This document shows, piece by piece, positions 11,826-22,998 of a stretch of DNA of 64,000 bases. How positions within the stretch are numbered: the first letter of the stretch is position 1; the number at the start of each line of letters is the position of its first letter. The position numbers and the translations under genes are program-made. Source of the stretch: Cryptomeria japonica. Its lineage: Eukaryota; Streptophyta; Pinopsida; Cupressales; Cupressaceae. The notes beneath the pieces are model-generated. The model was given only the letters and a program-made list of their open reading frames with translations. It searched no databases and was not told the origin of the DNA. The stretch covers positions 242,853,924 to 242,917,923 of the forward strand of contig NC_081409.1 in the NCBI RefSeq assembly GCF_030272615.1, in the 5' to 3' direction.

Positions 11826-12038
11826 AAGGCTCTCATCTTCAAAGCAATTCGAATTTTGCCTAAACCGATCCCTCGTTTGTCGGTGATCTTGGTCTCCATA
11901 CTTATCGGATTTGTGAAGACATCATGGGCCTCTAAAAAAAACGAACTCATTTTACCCAAATGGTTAGTGCCTAAGTTACTGATTCGGGGACAATTTTTTT
12001 TTTCTTGGGTACGGGTACGAGTATGTCCGTGACTCCGT

Positions 12039-12071
<33 letters not shown>

Positions 12072-12098
12072 CACACATGTCATATATTATATATATGT
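12039..12098. repeat. (CA)n-(TA)n microsatellite
   Basis: A run of 11 AC units at 12039-12060 is followed by five AT units and then mixed TA/CA steps. Confidence 0.9.
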
Positions 12099-12235
12099 TC
12101 AAGCATTAAAATTATATATATTCAAACATACAAATATGAAACTTACAATGTAACTTTCCCATACAATGATACATAAATGATAACAGATAAAAGATACATA
12201 GTTGTTTTTTAATTGTTTTTTTGACTTTTATGACG

Positions 12236-12410
12236 CGTGGGCCCTGTTTTTGGGAACCCACGGGCCTTGGTTCTCCTAGGTCCGCCTGGGTTCCACTCGG
12301 GTCTTGCCCACGTACCCAAGGAAAACCAGGCTCGGACCAGGACCGGGCAAGAACTAGGACCCGGACCCAACCTTTTTCCCCAAGAACCGGTATCTCAGGT
12401 TAGCGCTTGG
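12236..12410. other. GC-rich patch with repeated GGACC/GGGTC words
   Basis: About 170 bases of distinctly higher GC than the surroundings, built from imperfect alternations of GGGTCC, GGACCC, CCTGGG and CCCACG. Two overlapping open frames (12221-12503, plus) read through it, but they look like low-complexity translations rather than a protein. Confidence 0.4.
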
Positions 12411-12503
12411 CATTGTGTTGGGATTTCCACCTCCCTCTCTACACGGGCTGGTAGACTATCGAAGGGGTCCCTAGAACAGAGCATGATGTGCCACACACAA
12501 TAG

Positions 12504-13470
12504 GTTGCATTGCACAAAATAAGGTCAATGAAGCACTTTTTTTGTGTTCATGGCATCAAATAAGCTTATATGCGTTCATATTTAAAGCACTACAAGGTTG
12601 GGGCAAACGTTGGAGGGCTAGCTAGCTCTTGAAGATTTTTTTTTTTTTTGTCTCAATCTTCCTACCAAGCAAATGCAAAGAAGACATTCACATTTTTGTA
12701 AGCAAACAATGATTACAAGCATCAAATATATAAATTTTGAAGTGTAATGGCCCTTGAATAAATGTAAAATACATATTTCATATTTTTATACTATTATTAA
12801 CATTATGTCTTTTCTCTTTAAATAATAATGACTTTAATGGTATTAGAGCCCTATTTTTGATAAGTAATAATGTCAAATATTATAAACAATTACTGTTATT
12901 AAAACTAAAAGTATTATATTATGAGATAAACAATAATGCTATTAAAATATTATAAAACAATAAATGTTAATTAGCATATTACATTGACAAATATATAAAC
13001 AAATATTGCAATAACAATAAGTTTGATTATTATCGAATGACTCCTTATGAAGAGATGGAACTTTAATTCCAAACGGTGGCTGTAGAAAGTCACGATTAAG
13101 AGATAGTTATCCTGCATTTAAGAGATGTGACTCTCAAGAGGCATCTCCCACGATATAAGAAGGTACGGGGATTGGAGAAAATGAGGGGATAGAGATAGGG
13201 ATATTAATCAATCAGCATTCAAGGGGAGAACTCTTAAGCATCAAACAAAGATTGAAGGAAAGAAATAAAAGAAGCCACCTTCTCCTCTGCATTTGGAATT
13301 TATCAGACCTATGTGGTATTGCTTTACAACAATATTAATTCAGGCTATGATAAAGAACTTCCTTAATCTGCAATGATGATGCTTGGTGTCAATATTGAGC
13401 AATATAATATTTTAAATAAAGGTTACGTGGCTTATAATATTAGTATTTAGATATATTTAATATATAGTAT
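12504..13470. other. AT-rich spacer
   Basis: No gene is supported. There is a poly-T run near 12638 and a TATA-like string (GATATAAGAAGG) near 13152. What follows resembles a transcribed leader, and I could not assign it to an element. Confidence 0.35.
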
Positions 13471-13474
13471 TAGG

Positions 13475-13550
13475 CTGTTAACATAATATAATACTGATAA
13501 CATAATTTAATCCTGTTAATATAATATAATGCTGTTAACATCATGCTATT
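13475..13550. repeat. 19-bp tandem repeat, about four units
   Basis: The units start at 13475, 13494, 13513 and 13532 and have the form CTGTTAACATAATATAATA with a few substitutions. The last unit breaks down into similar AT-rich sequence up to about 13600. Confidence 0.7.
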
Positions 13551-13599
13551 AATATGATATAATATAATACTAGTAATGGAATATAACATAATGACAGTT

Positions 13600-14078
13600 T
13601 AATAATGCCTTTCTATCACTAACTGTTCATATGACAATTAAGTAAATTATATGGAGTCTGTAATACCTTTCAATCTGACCATCCAATTATGGAGGGAGAA
13701 TACAAGGAAGCAAGAGCACTAGGCTCCAGCAGGTACACCAACCCCGAGTGTGGGCCAAGAGGCCAAGTTGACGAGGTCCTTGGTGCTCTTGGGCTTGTTG
13801 GAGAGTGATAGACTCAAGGCGCCTTGTGTGATTCTCCTTGGGCTCCATAATGGGGACAGGTGTAGGGAGAGAAAGGGTTGTTGATTCCTTTATATAAATT
13901 GGGTAATTTATAAAGAATGTTGAATATACGATCTATCATAGCATAATGGAAATGTCGACTAACCTGTTGTGCAGGTTCCCGACCCACCTCTAGTTGACAA
14001 TAGTGCCCCTCTATTGTATTTACTATGCACTAAAATTGTGATTCTAGGTCAGAATATAGAGGGTCCCATTAGGGGAGA
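13600..14078. other. Spacer, nothing recognised
   Basis: No coding, RNA or repeat signal is strong enough to name. Confidence 0.3.
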
Positions 14079-15640
14079 TTACATGAAGTGATGTGAAGAT
14101 TGAGATTTTTTGTTAGATTGCGCTTGGGTTGTTCTCCCATAAGAGAGCTGGTGGCAATGAGAAGAGCCTTCCTTGAACATGCTTGTTTTGGGCAGCACTT
14201 TCATATTGTTGTGCTTGACCTCAACCTCAGGCAACATCTTTTTAATGCATGTTGAAAGGCCCTCCACAAGCTCCCCATTAGCATCCTTTAAGTTTTGGAT
14301 GCCCTCATAAATGCACTTTATTAGGTCTTGCTTCTCGTCTACCAAGTGCAAAACTTCAACTAAAGGCTCTGACACCTACAAACAAATTAAAGTTGCAACT
14401 AAAAATAAAACTTGAAAAATTTGAAAAATATCTAGTAATTACAATTTAGAAAAAGTGAATTTAAAGAATACAATTTTAATTTTATATGGAAGTTTAAAGT
14501 TACCTGATCTCATTAGCAATAATTGCAAAGACAATTAAAAAGGCTATTTGCAATCCTATCTTTGTTGGTTTTCTTTGAATAAGAAGAATCCATTCATCTT
14601 TGGTTCATGAATATTTGCTTCAAATTTGTTAGCAAATTATAAATTCGTTGCAAAGTGAGGAAGTTGCAAATTAGATTATAATTGCTTGCACAAGCTCTTT
14701 CCTTTTGGTGAGTACTCCCATCAAGCTAAGTATACAAATGTGATTTTAGATGTATTTGATGATGTTGACATTTTTCATCATGGATTTCACCCAATCAAAT
14801 TTTATGTATGGTGATGTTCTGGTGATGTTCTCAATCAATGATTTTGCTCAATCAAGCTTGCCTGTGTACCACAAAAGATCAAGGCAATGGGTAGTTCAAG
14901 GTCCAAAAAAGTGCTGGGTACTTCTCCTCAAATAGTTTCCCTACCCTCATGTGCTACTACATTATTTGCTACAACTTGGATCACATTTTCTATACCAACT
15001 AACACATTCTACTCCAACATTAGACTCAATTTCTTTGCATTATTGACTCTTTTTGAGGTATTGATGGACTCTAAGAACACTGTTTCACTATTTGAAGCTA
15101 CTAGAAAGTTGATGAGTATGCTACCTTTCATTTGCCTATCCAGTCGATAATATGGTGTATCCATACTCGTGTTGATATTTTCTTTGTTGCATGAATATTT
15201 CATTTATTCTTCTACAGTCGTCTCTGCATTTTCTATTTCTATAGCTTGGGCTACATTTTCTATACCAACCTTTAACACAACCTCCTTCAACATTAGACCC
15301 AAATTCTTTGCATGCCTGATTTTGTTTGAGGCATTTTTAGGCATCAAGAACACGATTTCACCATTTGAGGCTACTAGAACATTGATGAATGTGTGATTCC
15401 TTATATTTGTCCACCCACTTGTTAATATGGTGCATCTTTACTTGTGCCAATGTTTTTTTTTGTTCTTGAATAATTGTCTCTATATTTGCTATTGCCTTCT
15501 GAAGCAATGACCCACTTAAGTCATGAAGTAGGTGCCTTGTACTGTTTCTTTATAACGGTCAATGTTGTGACTATATTCTTTTAATATGGCTTTTTTGCCA
15601 CATTGAAGAAGGTTATTGTAGTGCCAAGAATTTGCAAACA
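14079..15640 (-). pseudogene. hAT-type transposase remnant (DUF659 region), internally duplicated
   Basis: Read on the minus strand from 15640 downwards, several blocks match the order of plant hAT-like transposases with a DUF659 domain. These are FFNVAKKPY and KAPTS near 15640-15520, LINFLVAS with ETVFLES near 15120-15040, VGIENVIQVVANN near 15000-14960, NFLTLQRIYNLLTNLKQIF with SSYSKK near 14690-14560, and SEPLVEVLHLVD with CIYEG at 14375-14270. Such proteins cut and rejoin transposon ends in the nucleus. Here stops and frameshifts separate the blocks, and no complete BED zinc finger or C-terminal dimerisation domain is visible. The DUF659 start appears twice (see the tandem duplication entry). 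The assignment rests on motif order rather than a search. Confidence 0.7.
14930..15480 (-). repeat. About 275-bp tandem duplication within the hAT transposase remnant
   Basis: The DUF659 start is present twice in direct orientation, at about 14930-15204 and 15205-15480. For example, AATATGGTG occurs at 15149 and again at 15424. The translated copies read INFLVASN...ETVFLES...NTSK and INVLVASN...EIVFLMP...NASN. They are clearly related but strongly diverged, so the duplication is old. Confidence 0.65.
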
Positions 15641-15649
15641 TTGTGATTT

Positions 15650-16010
15650 CTTTGTCATGCTTCTTCTTGTTCTAACCTACATCTTAAAAGCAAAGATTGC
15701 GATCCTTGCATCTTTTGTGGAAAAAAGAACACTGATATTGGATTTTTGTTGGAGCTCAATGAATTGGATGTGGAACTTCTATTCTGTCTGTTTGACTCTG
15801 ATTTGTGTGCCATGTTGAGATTTATCATTTTGTCATGTCCCCTTTTGTTAAAAATTGGTTTTTGGTCAACATTGACCCATTTTATTCTTTAAGGGGTTAA
15901 TCAGACAAGATTAAGGGGAATAATTAATTTCATATTTATGAATGTCCAAACATTTTCAATATCAAAAGAACATTCAAATATTAAATTAAATATTTGGAAA
16001 CACTTAGGGC
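15650..16010. other. Spacer upstream of the hAT remnant
   Basis: This may include an unrecognisable N-terminal part of the transposase on the minus strand. I see no clear zinc finger. Confidence 0.3.
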
Positions 16011-16430
16011 AGGTTCCCATGTGGCTGGTTAGCTTATTTTGGCTACGCAGCTGCTGCTCAATCTTTTTAGGAATTATTTGTGGAGCAAATGGCCCCATGA
16101 ATATTTATCTTTTCTGCTTAGTTTTAAACAAAACATCTTAACTTTGTATTAATAGTATTTATAATAATTTGTGCACTTAAATTTGAGTAAAAAAATGGAA
16201 ACAAAATGTTAAAAGAAGGGGGAAAAAATTGTTGAGCCACATGGCATTTCTGCTAATATGTAGTTGCTGCTTATTTCCAGCCCTTCTTTCATAGTTTATT
16301 TCTAATTCCTAAACAATAGCTGCTCCACCAAAATAGGGAAGATTTTTTTTCACAATTTTAAAGTTGCATAGGAAAACTTATATGCTTAAATTTAAGCAGA
16401 AAATAGAGTTAAGCAGCTGCATGGGAATGG
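16011..16430. mobile_element. Candidate small TIR transposon (MITE-like)
   Basis: The left end at 16011-16043 (GGTTCCCATGTGGCTGGTTA) and the reverse complement of the right end at 16396-16430 (CCATTCCCATGCAGCTGCTT) align over about 30 bases with roughly three quarters identity. The interior is non-coding. No exact target duplication could be fixed. Its closeness to the hAT remnant is suggestive only. Confidence 0.4.
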
Positions 16431-16446
16431 TTAGTAAGGAGTTGGA

Positions 16447-16686
16447 TTTTGTGCCATAATGGGAAGTTTGTAATATTTCTAATTATGACTTTCCCACCAA
16501 TAGTGGAGGTGGGAAATTGAAACATTTCTTATTAATGATTCTCCCACTAGGAGCAAATTTGGAAAGCAAGAGTGGAGTGGAAAATTGAAATATTTCTAAC
16601 TAATGATTTTCCCACCAAGTGCAAATTTGGAAAGCAAGAGTGGAGTGGAAAATTGAAATATTTCTAACTAATGGTTTTCCCACCAA
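16447..16686. repeat. 68-bp tandem repeat, two good and two degenerate units
   Basis: Two nearly identical 68-bp units start at 16553 and 16621 (each beginning GCAAATTTGGAAAGCAAGAG). They are preceded by two shorter, diverged relatives at 16447 and 16501 that share AATATTTCTAA and TTTCCCACC. Confidence 0.8.
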
Positions 16687-17309
16687 ATTGGCCAAGGACA
16701 AGATAAATACAAAGCATATTTGGGAAAATTGATCTTTATGCCATTTCTACTTCTCAGTTTCTCACTGTATGAACTTTATGTCCAGCAAAATTCTTCAATG
16801 GATGGAAACCTGTTGGATATTGGAGGCTCATGGACGGAAACCCATGAGTTTTAGGTGGATAGTAGAAACCCAATTGTTCACATAGAGCAACTTCATCCAG
16901 AGGTTGCATTGGAGCTTCAAGATTTCAGCAATATGGGCAGTTTTCCATTGTTTGCGTTCAGGGCTTAGTAATGTTGATGCTGTGATTCTAGATGTGTTCT
17001 GAGGGGTTTGTTGCGTTTACAATGACATGGGTGGTATTCGGTTGTAATAGTTTCTATGGGTTTTACTTAAAAATTGGAGTTTGAAGACATTTATGTTCGT
17101 GCTGTAATAGATCAGTTTCAGACCTGATTATATGATGCTCATATCAGAAAAAATCAGTTTCAATTCATTCTCTAAGATTTCATTTAAATTGGCCTTTTAT
17201 GTTCTAGATTAGCTAGCTAGTTTTGGTGTTTTTGGTGAGATTTGTTATAGTATTTGTGAATCTAATTTCTAGATCTTAGAGTGATATTAAATTTTGGGTT
17301 GAGGACTGT
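16687..17309. other. Spacer, nothing recognised
   Basis: No gene or repeat is supported in this stretch. Confidence 0.3.
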
Positions 17310-17824
17310 TGTGACGTATTCACACATCGCCCCATTGTAAATGGGGACCCCTACTTTTTGCTTTTTTAGGGTTAGTCTTCCTAGTTTAGTCTTTTAGGTT
17401 CTTGGCTATTAGTCTTTGCATTGAAGGGTCACCAGGGGGTTCATTAGGATAGCAGGCTCTGCTTGAGTTGAGGTGGGTCAGTAGGTGGTCCAGGTCAGGG
17501 TCTCTTTGAAAGCCTTCTCTAGGTCAAGCCTTGCTCTTGTTTCTAGGTTAGGTCTTGATTGAGTTTAAGGAAGTCCTTATATCCTGCTAGGAGTCTTGCC
17601 TTTTGAGACATATGTCTCTGAGTTAAGGAAGTGAATGAAGGTTTGGGAGTGAGTATCATTAAGGTTTTTTCCTTTGAGGGTTTGAGATTGGTTCAGTTAG
17701 CGAATAATGAAGTTCTAGGCATTGATTGATGTGATACTGATCTATTTTGCCCTTAGAAATGCCTAACAACCAAGTCTACACTTGAAAATTTGGAGAAAGG
17801 TCAAGAATTTGAGCATTTTAGGAA

Positions 17825-19850
17825 ATTTTGCTCCTGACCCTTCCAAAGGGTCCAAAGCGAAATCCTTAGAAAAACCTAATTTGCCATCAAAAGCATTGAA
17901 TTGACAACACCTTGAAGGCAAATGGACTTGATTAAGATGAAGGAAGAACCCAAAGGCCAAGTCTAAGACCAAAGATGAGGGGAAAATGAGAAAATTTAAC
18001 CTAAAATACAAATTTCGCTCCTGACCTTTCCAAAGGGTCCAAAGCGAATTTCCTAATATCTCCCTTCCTGGTCTTAATTTGCCTCATAAACCTTGCCCTT
18101 ATGACGTTATTGAGAGAGTATTGATGTGTGAAACAAAGTGAAGTAATGAGAAGTGAAGGATTTGACCCTAATTGAGAAATTTCGCTCCTGACCCTTCCAA
18201 AGTGTCCAGAGCGAAATTCCCCAAAAGACCTATTTCTTCACTAAGGACATCAAACATTGGACATACATGGCAAGGAAAGGATTCAAAAAGATCAAGTCTA
18301 AAGCAAGATGAGTGAAAGAGGGGCATGAATTGAGCCAAAAGAGCAAATTTGCTCCTGACCCTTCCAAAGGGTCCAGAGCGAATTTCTCCATGAAAATGAT
18401 ACCTTGTTCCAACCTATGAACTAACTCATTCCCAAGCATTTTTTGAAGGCAAAAGACTTGTTTTTGATGATTAAAGGATGAGAAATGGAGTTTTGTGAAG
18501 GAAAATCAAGCAAAATGTGAATTTCGCTCCTGACCCTTCCAAAGGGTCCAAAGCGAAATTCCTAGCAAGACTCTCTATTTTGCCTAATACACTAAAAGGA
18601 CCTTGTTTTAAGATAAATTGATGGCAAATTGACTTGATTATGGTAAGAGGAGATTTGATAAGTCAAGTTTGATGTGAGTTGAGAGGAAAAGAAGTGGGAA
18701 TTTGAGCCTAAGAAAGAATTTCGCTCCTGACCCTTCCAAAGGGTCCAAAGCAAAATTTCTTAAAACACTATTTTCCTCCTTGTTCAAATCAAGATCTTTG
18801 TTCCTAGGACATGGTTGAGGGGGGATTGATATATTCTTGCCCTAAGAAGTGAATTGAAGCGAAAGCAATGATGGATTTGAGGTCAAAAGACAAAATTCGC
18901 TCCCGACCCTTCCAAAGGGTCCAGAGTGAATTTTCATAGAATCCTCCCCTTGCTTCAAATTTGGACCAATTCTGTGCCTTGAAGCCTTATGGAGGATTTG
19001 GGCCTAAAATGCAAATTTCGCTCCTGACCCTTCCAAAGTGTCCAGAGCGAAATTCTTTCTAAGCTCCTGACCCATCCAGAGGGTCCAGAGCGAAATTCTT
19101 TCTAAGCTCCTGACCCTTGCAAAGGGTCCAAAGCGAAATCCTTAGGAGGACTCCTTATTTCATCTAATGCACCCAAGAGATCTTGTTTTAGGCTAAATTG
19201 AGGGTGAATTCACTTGATGATGATAGAAGAAGATTTGAAAAGAAGAAGAATGGTGTCGGAATACAAATTTCGCTCTTGACCCTTCCAAAGGGTCCAAAGC
19301 AAAATTTCCTAAAAACTATATTTTGCTCCTTGTTGAGATCAAGATCTTGATTCCTAAGGCATTGTTGGGAGAGAATTGTTAAGTCTTGCCTTGAGAAGTG
19401 ATTTGGAGCAAAGTAAATGATAGAATTGAGGCTAAATCACAAATTTTGCTCCTGACCCTTCCGAAGGGTCCAAAGTGAATTTTCTTGAAACCTCTTTTGC
19501 TCCCAATTTTGTGTCAAGCCTAGCGTTGATTGAGGTGGAGCCTTAGGCATGCATTTGAGTGAGTTGTGGTCACAAAATGTGAAGAATTTGTCCAAAAATG
19601 CCAGTTTCACTCTGACCCTTCCAGAGGGTCTAGAGATAAATTCCTAGGAGGTCTAATGTTTTGCCTAGGCCCTTGAGAGAAACCTATTCCTAGGCAATTT
19701 CAGAGGCGAATGATTTGATCTTGGTAAGGCAAGGTTGAAAATGAGGTCTAATTGAGCAACTTTGTCAATTTTCGCTCCTGACCCTTCCAGAGGGTCCTGA
19801 GCGAAAATCTCATTATAGGTCCTGTCCTTGGAGAGGGTCCAAAGCGAATT
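17825..19850. repeat. Array of about 15 hairpin-forming motifs at roughly 170-bp spacing
   Basis: A motif of about 38 bases recurs at 17825, 18011, 18179, 18346, 18522, 18719, 18893, 19015, 19061, 19104, 19267, 19442, 19603 and 19768, plus a worn copy at about 19813. Each has the arms TTTCGCTC and GAGCGAAA outside, and GACCCTT and AAGGGTC inside, around a 2-3 base loop, so it can fold into a stem-loop. Most steps are 161-197 bases; three steps are about 45 bases. The sequence between motifs is much less conserved than the motif. Confidence 0.9.
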
Positions 19851-20690
19851 GATCTTAATGCCTTCTTATTAATGGTTTGAAGTAAGAAATACCATGTTAG
19901 GATAAATATATTATGTATACTTAATCATGTTTTGGTTTGTTTTGCAGATCAACACGACCGGGCTAGAAGGAAGAACAGACAAGGAGGACCTATTCAAGTT
20001 TCATCATCATTAAAGACGCCTCAAATGCATGGAGGAGGACTCAAAGTGCTTCCAAGTTGGAGGACTTCAAGTGTTCAAAGAGTTGCACGTAATAGACCAA
20101 GCTATCCTCAAGGACCTCATTCTACCACATGGAGAAACCACAGGATGTCAAAAGAAGGATCTTACAAACACTTCAAGGCGAAGTGAGCTACTAGAGAAGG
20201 TGACTTGACTATGACTTCCTATCACCATAATGCAAAATCAAGGAGGCTTCATCAAACACATGAGAGCCAAGGAAGGGTACGTCATCCATCAGGTACATCA
20301 AGGACGAAGGAGGATCACTGAGGTCAGTGCAAGGGTACGTTGAAGAAGCATATAGCTTCAGATTAGTTAATTAGAGTTAGCTTCTCAGCATCACCAAATT
20401 GAGTATCAAAAGAGATACGAGCAAGTACCAGACAAGGTGGCATCCCAGTCACTATTCCTCCAGTCAGATAGCTCCACCTCAGCATGTCTAGATTCAATGT
20501 ACCTGACTCACCAGTGATGGCACAAACTTCGAGGCACCTACCCCTGACATCTATTGGTCCACACTCATGGAATGTAATTTTCTCATTGGCTAAAGGAGTT
20601 TGTTGTAACAAACCCTAATTAGGGTTTCTATCTTGTAATCCTAGCCATTCATTCTAAATCAATCAGAGCCATTGAAATGTAAAGAGATCT

Positions 20691-20700
20691 CTATATAAAG
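20691..20700 (+). promoter_or_regulatory. Putative TATA box of the long LTR
   Basis: CTATATAAAG in a setting typical of a plant LTR promoter, about 70 bases after the palindromic AAACCCTAATTAGGGTTT. It is inferred from sequence only. Confidence 0.45.
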
Positions 20701-21480
20701 CTCTGGCTCTTCATTTGTAAAGGTTAATAGTTAGCTAATAGAGAATAGTGAATAGTTAGAAATTAGTCAATAGTGAATAGTCAGTAAAAATAGAATAGCA
20801 ACTAGAATAGAGTAAGAGGAAAAGACAAGAAATTGTTGCCTAAATTGTAAATGAACTCCATTTTCATTGAAGTTATGGTGAAATGTGTCGTTTCTTTGCA
20901 ATATGCATGGTCTCTTGTTGAATCTTTATTTTAGATGATGGTTAATTAGATTGAATGAAGGAAGTTATTGAATGCACTCGCGTGGAATCTGCTTAGTCCA
21001 AACCACTAGCCTCTTGCTGATTGTAAGGGCGCCCTGCGTGGTCAACTGGCATTGAATGAACTTAATCTCGAGTCATTACGCATTTGTTGTTCATGCATTA
21101 ACTTGAATGGTGATTAGTGTCTGATGGTGTATGATTTGAACATATTCGAAGCATCCCTTAGAAGATCACACTGAGTTGGTGTTGAATTGTTCAGCCTGAT
21201 GGTGAGACCCAACCCAGTAGGACTCCAACTAGTCATTCATCCATTTTCTTGCATTCTAAGTCTTAGATTAGATTCTCCAAACCCTGTACCTTTTGATATT
21301 TCTTTATCTTCCAGCTAGTAGATAGGATTCAAGTTTTGGCAGATTAAACGCTCAGGCAGTCGAATGTAAGTCCCCGTGTGATTCCAGCATAATCACATGA
21401 GACCAAATTGAGCTTATCCACACGTAGAGACCCTACATATAAGAACCTTGGAGTCTTCTCGAATTATCCTTAGGCGAAAT

Positions 21481-22267
21481 CTTCAGCATCCGAGGAAATT
21501 TTGTGTAAGAGAGGATAAGATACCTTGGTATTTTATTCTGTGTTCGCATGTGCATAAAAAACACATCAACAAGGACATTACACATTTCTACAATGGCTGT
21601 GGATGTCTTCATTATCTCTATGTTTTTTGGTTTGCCAATCAAGAGGCTGTGTTCATTTCTCTTACAATCTTTGACTTATTGTTGGCGAAATATTGTCATT
21701 GATGTCAAGTGTATGAGCAATGTTGTCAGAATAATGTCATTGTCATTGATTGGATTTAAAGAAAGTATTTGGTGAAATCACAGAAGTAAGGAACCCTGCA
21801 ACTCAAAAGAACAATAGATTTGCATTCATACAACATGCAGCTGTTGAACAGGAGACCACAGTCTTGTCATAGTTACTGTAGTGTACCAGAGGAGATGTTA
21901 TTTTTCTGGTTGAATATTTGGAGTCCCTAAGAATAAGAGATTTAATAAACAGTGATTAGAAGATGTTAATGAGCATCAGTTTTGGAGTCCCTAAGAAAAA
22001 AGAGATTTAATAAACAGTGATTACAAGATGTTAATGAGCATCAATGATTTAACTAATACATGAACTGATTTACAAAGGAGCAATTCTTAAATATGTAGCA
22101 AACTAATGAGTGAGATGAGTAACTTTATTTAAGAGATGAAGTGGAATAATTGCAGGGATTATTATAAGAGGGTATATAAATTATAGAGGTACAGATTATA
22201 TTCATAGGCAGCAATTCATTATGCTTAAAGGCTGCAACTACATTTGAGATAAAAGGTGCGATTAAGG
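21481..22267. other. Spacer left of Copia-2, with a 64-bp tandem duplication
   Basis: No gene is supported. A 64-bp unit starting GGAGTCCCTAAGAA is duplicated at 21920 and 21984 with few differences. The last 100 bases (AGGCAGCAATT, AAAGGCTGCAACT) resemble sequence just right of Copia-2 (AAAGGCTACGATAC, AAAGGCAGCGATAC). Copia-2 therefore seems to have landed inside an older repeat. Confidence 0.55.
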
Positions 22268-22988
22268 TGTTGAGACTTGGACCAGCTAGGACTCGAACCT
22301 AGGACCTTCCATACGTTGCTGGAGTGCTCTACCACTGATCTACTGGCCCCTCTTGGATCAGTCCATCGTCGGTCCAGGTGTGGTTTATTTCCAACACCAA
22401 CGCCCCCCCTTAAGCCACACCTCTCGTGTGCTTGGGGCTCCTAGCCTGGACCCGGCTCTGATACCATGTAAATGTAGATCGTACTCCTCGCAAATTTGAT
22501 AGTTGATAGATTGTAATTAATATTTCTGAATATATGTGATTTATGATTCTAATGAAGACTGTTTTGCAGGTCCAAACAAGGTTGAGAATGTTCGATTTTA
22601 ACTGCTCAATATTGCCTTATCGGGTCTGCATATATACTTGTATCGGGGGGGCATGTCTTGAGTGGACATGTCTCCAATGTCCGCTCAAGACGTGCCTCCT
22701 CATCGATGGCACTTAAACAATATTATGAATACCGTTTTATGAACGGTCACTTACTATTAGTTAAGTAGTCACTAACATTTGTTTAATATGCTGATAAGAA
22801 AGGTATTCAACGTATATACAATGTAAGCAATGTTGATCGATCATTACTCGATCGATAATGAAATCGATATGATATTAATTCATGCAGATCGAAAGCATTC
22901 TTTATTCGATCATGATAATTAATAGTGAGGTGGTAAACTGATATATTTCATTGTTGATTCTTTATCTGTCGATGCTATAATTTTAACA
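22268..22988 (-). repeat. Copia-2 3' LTR (721 bp)
   Basis: It consists of a 522-bp part (22467-22988) resembling an ordinary copia LTR, followed in element orientation by a 199-bp extension (22268-22466). The extension carries a PBS-like GGCTCTGATACCA complement at 22454-22466 and a tRNA-like segment at 22279-22349. A hairpin with about 20-bp arms lies at 22650-22696. The element's purine tract (TAAGAGGGAA on the minus strand) lies at 22989-22998. Confidence 0.93.
22279..22349 (-). tRNA. tRNA-like sequence inside the Copia-2 3' LTR (not a functional tRNA)
   Basis: On the minus strand, 71 bases can be folded with a 7-bp acceptor (GGGCCAG with CTGGTCC), a D-arm region AGTGGTAGAGC, and a perfect T-arm CTAGG-TTCGAGT-CCTAG. 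GGTTCGAGTCC is a perfect B box, and TAGATCAGTGG is an A box with one mismatch. The anticodon arm is defective (8-base loop, mismatched stem), so no amino acid can be assigned. It is either a SINE head or a captured tRNA. Confidence 0.6.
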
Positions 22989-22998
22989 TTCCCTCTTA

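Larger units (their letters stand above)
17310..21480 (+). mobile_element. Very long LTR-like region, probably a solo or truncated LTR
   Basis: The region begins TGTGACGTATTCACACATCG, an LTR-like TG start. It carries the hairpin-motif array at 17825-19850 and a segment with a splice-acceptor-like TTTTGCAG before 19948. Next come a palindromic AAACCCTAATTAGGGTTT at 20610-20627, a TATA box (TATATAAAG at 20692-20700), a simple AATAGT-rich stretch at about 20727-20815, and further non-coding sequence. This resembles the U3-R-U5 order of a long Ty3/gypsy LTR. No internal coding region, PBS or matching second LTR is in the window. The right end is uncertain and could lie anywhere from about 21400 to 21550. 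The 84-codon frame at 19932-20186 has no recognisable domain. Confidence 0.5.

Noticed and set aside
17763-18439. Minus-strand open frames containing FALDPLEGSGAK twice
   Set aside because: The shared peptide is the translation of the hairpin motif, not evidence of a protein repeat.
19932-20186. 84-codon plus-strand frame after a TTTTGCAG acceptor-like site
   Set aside because: It looks exon-like but has no recognisable domain and sits in LTR-like DNA, so it was not called as a gene.
22279-22349. Functional tRNA gene
   Set aside because: The anticodon arm has an 8-base loop and mismatches in both LTR copies, and the sequence lies inside an LTR.
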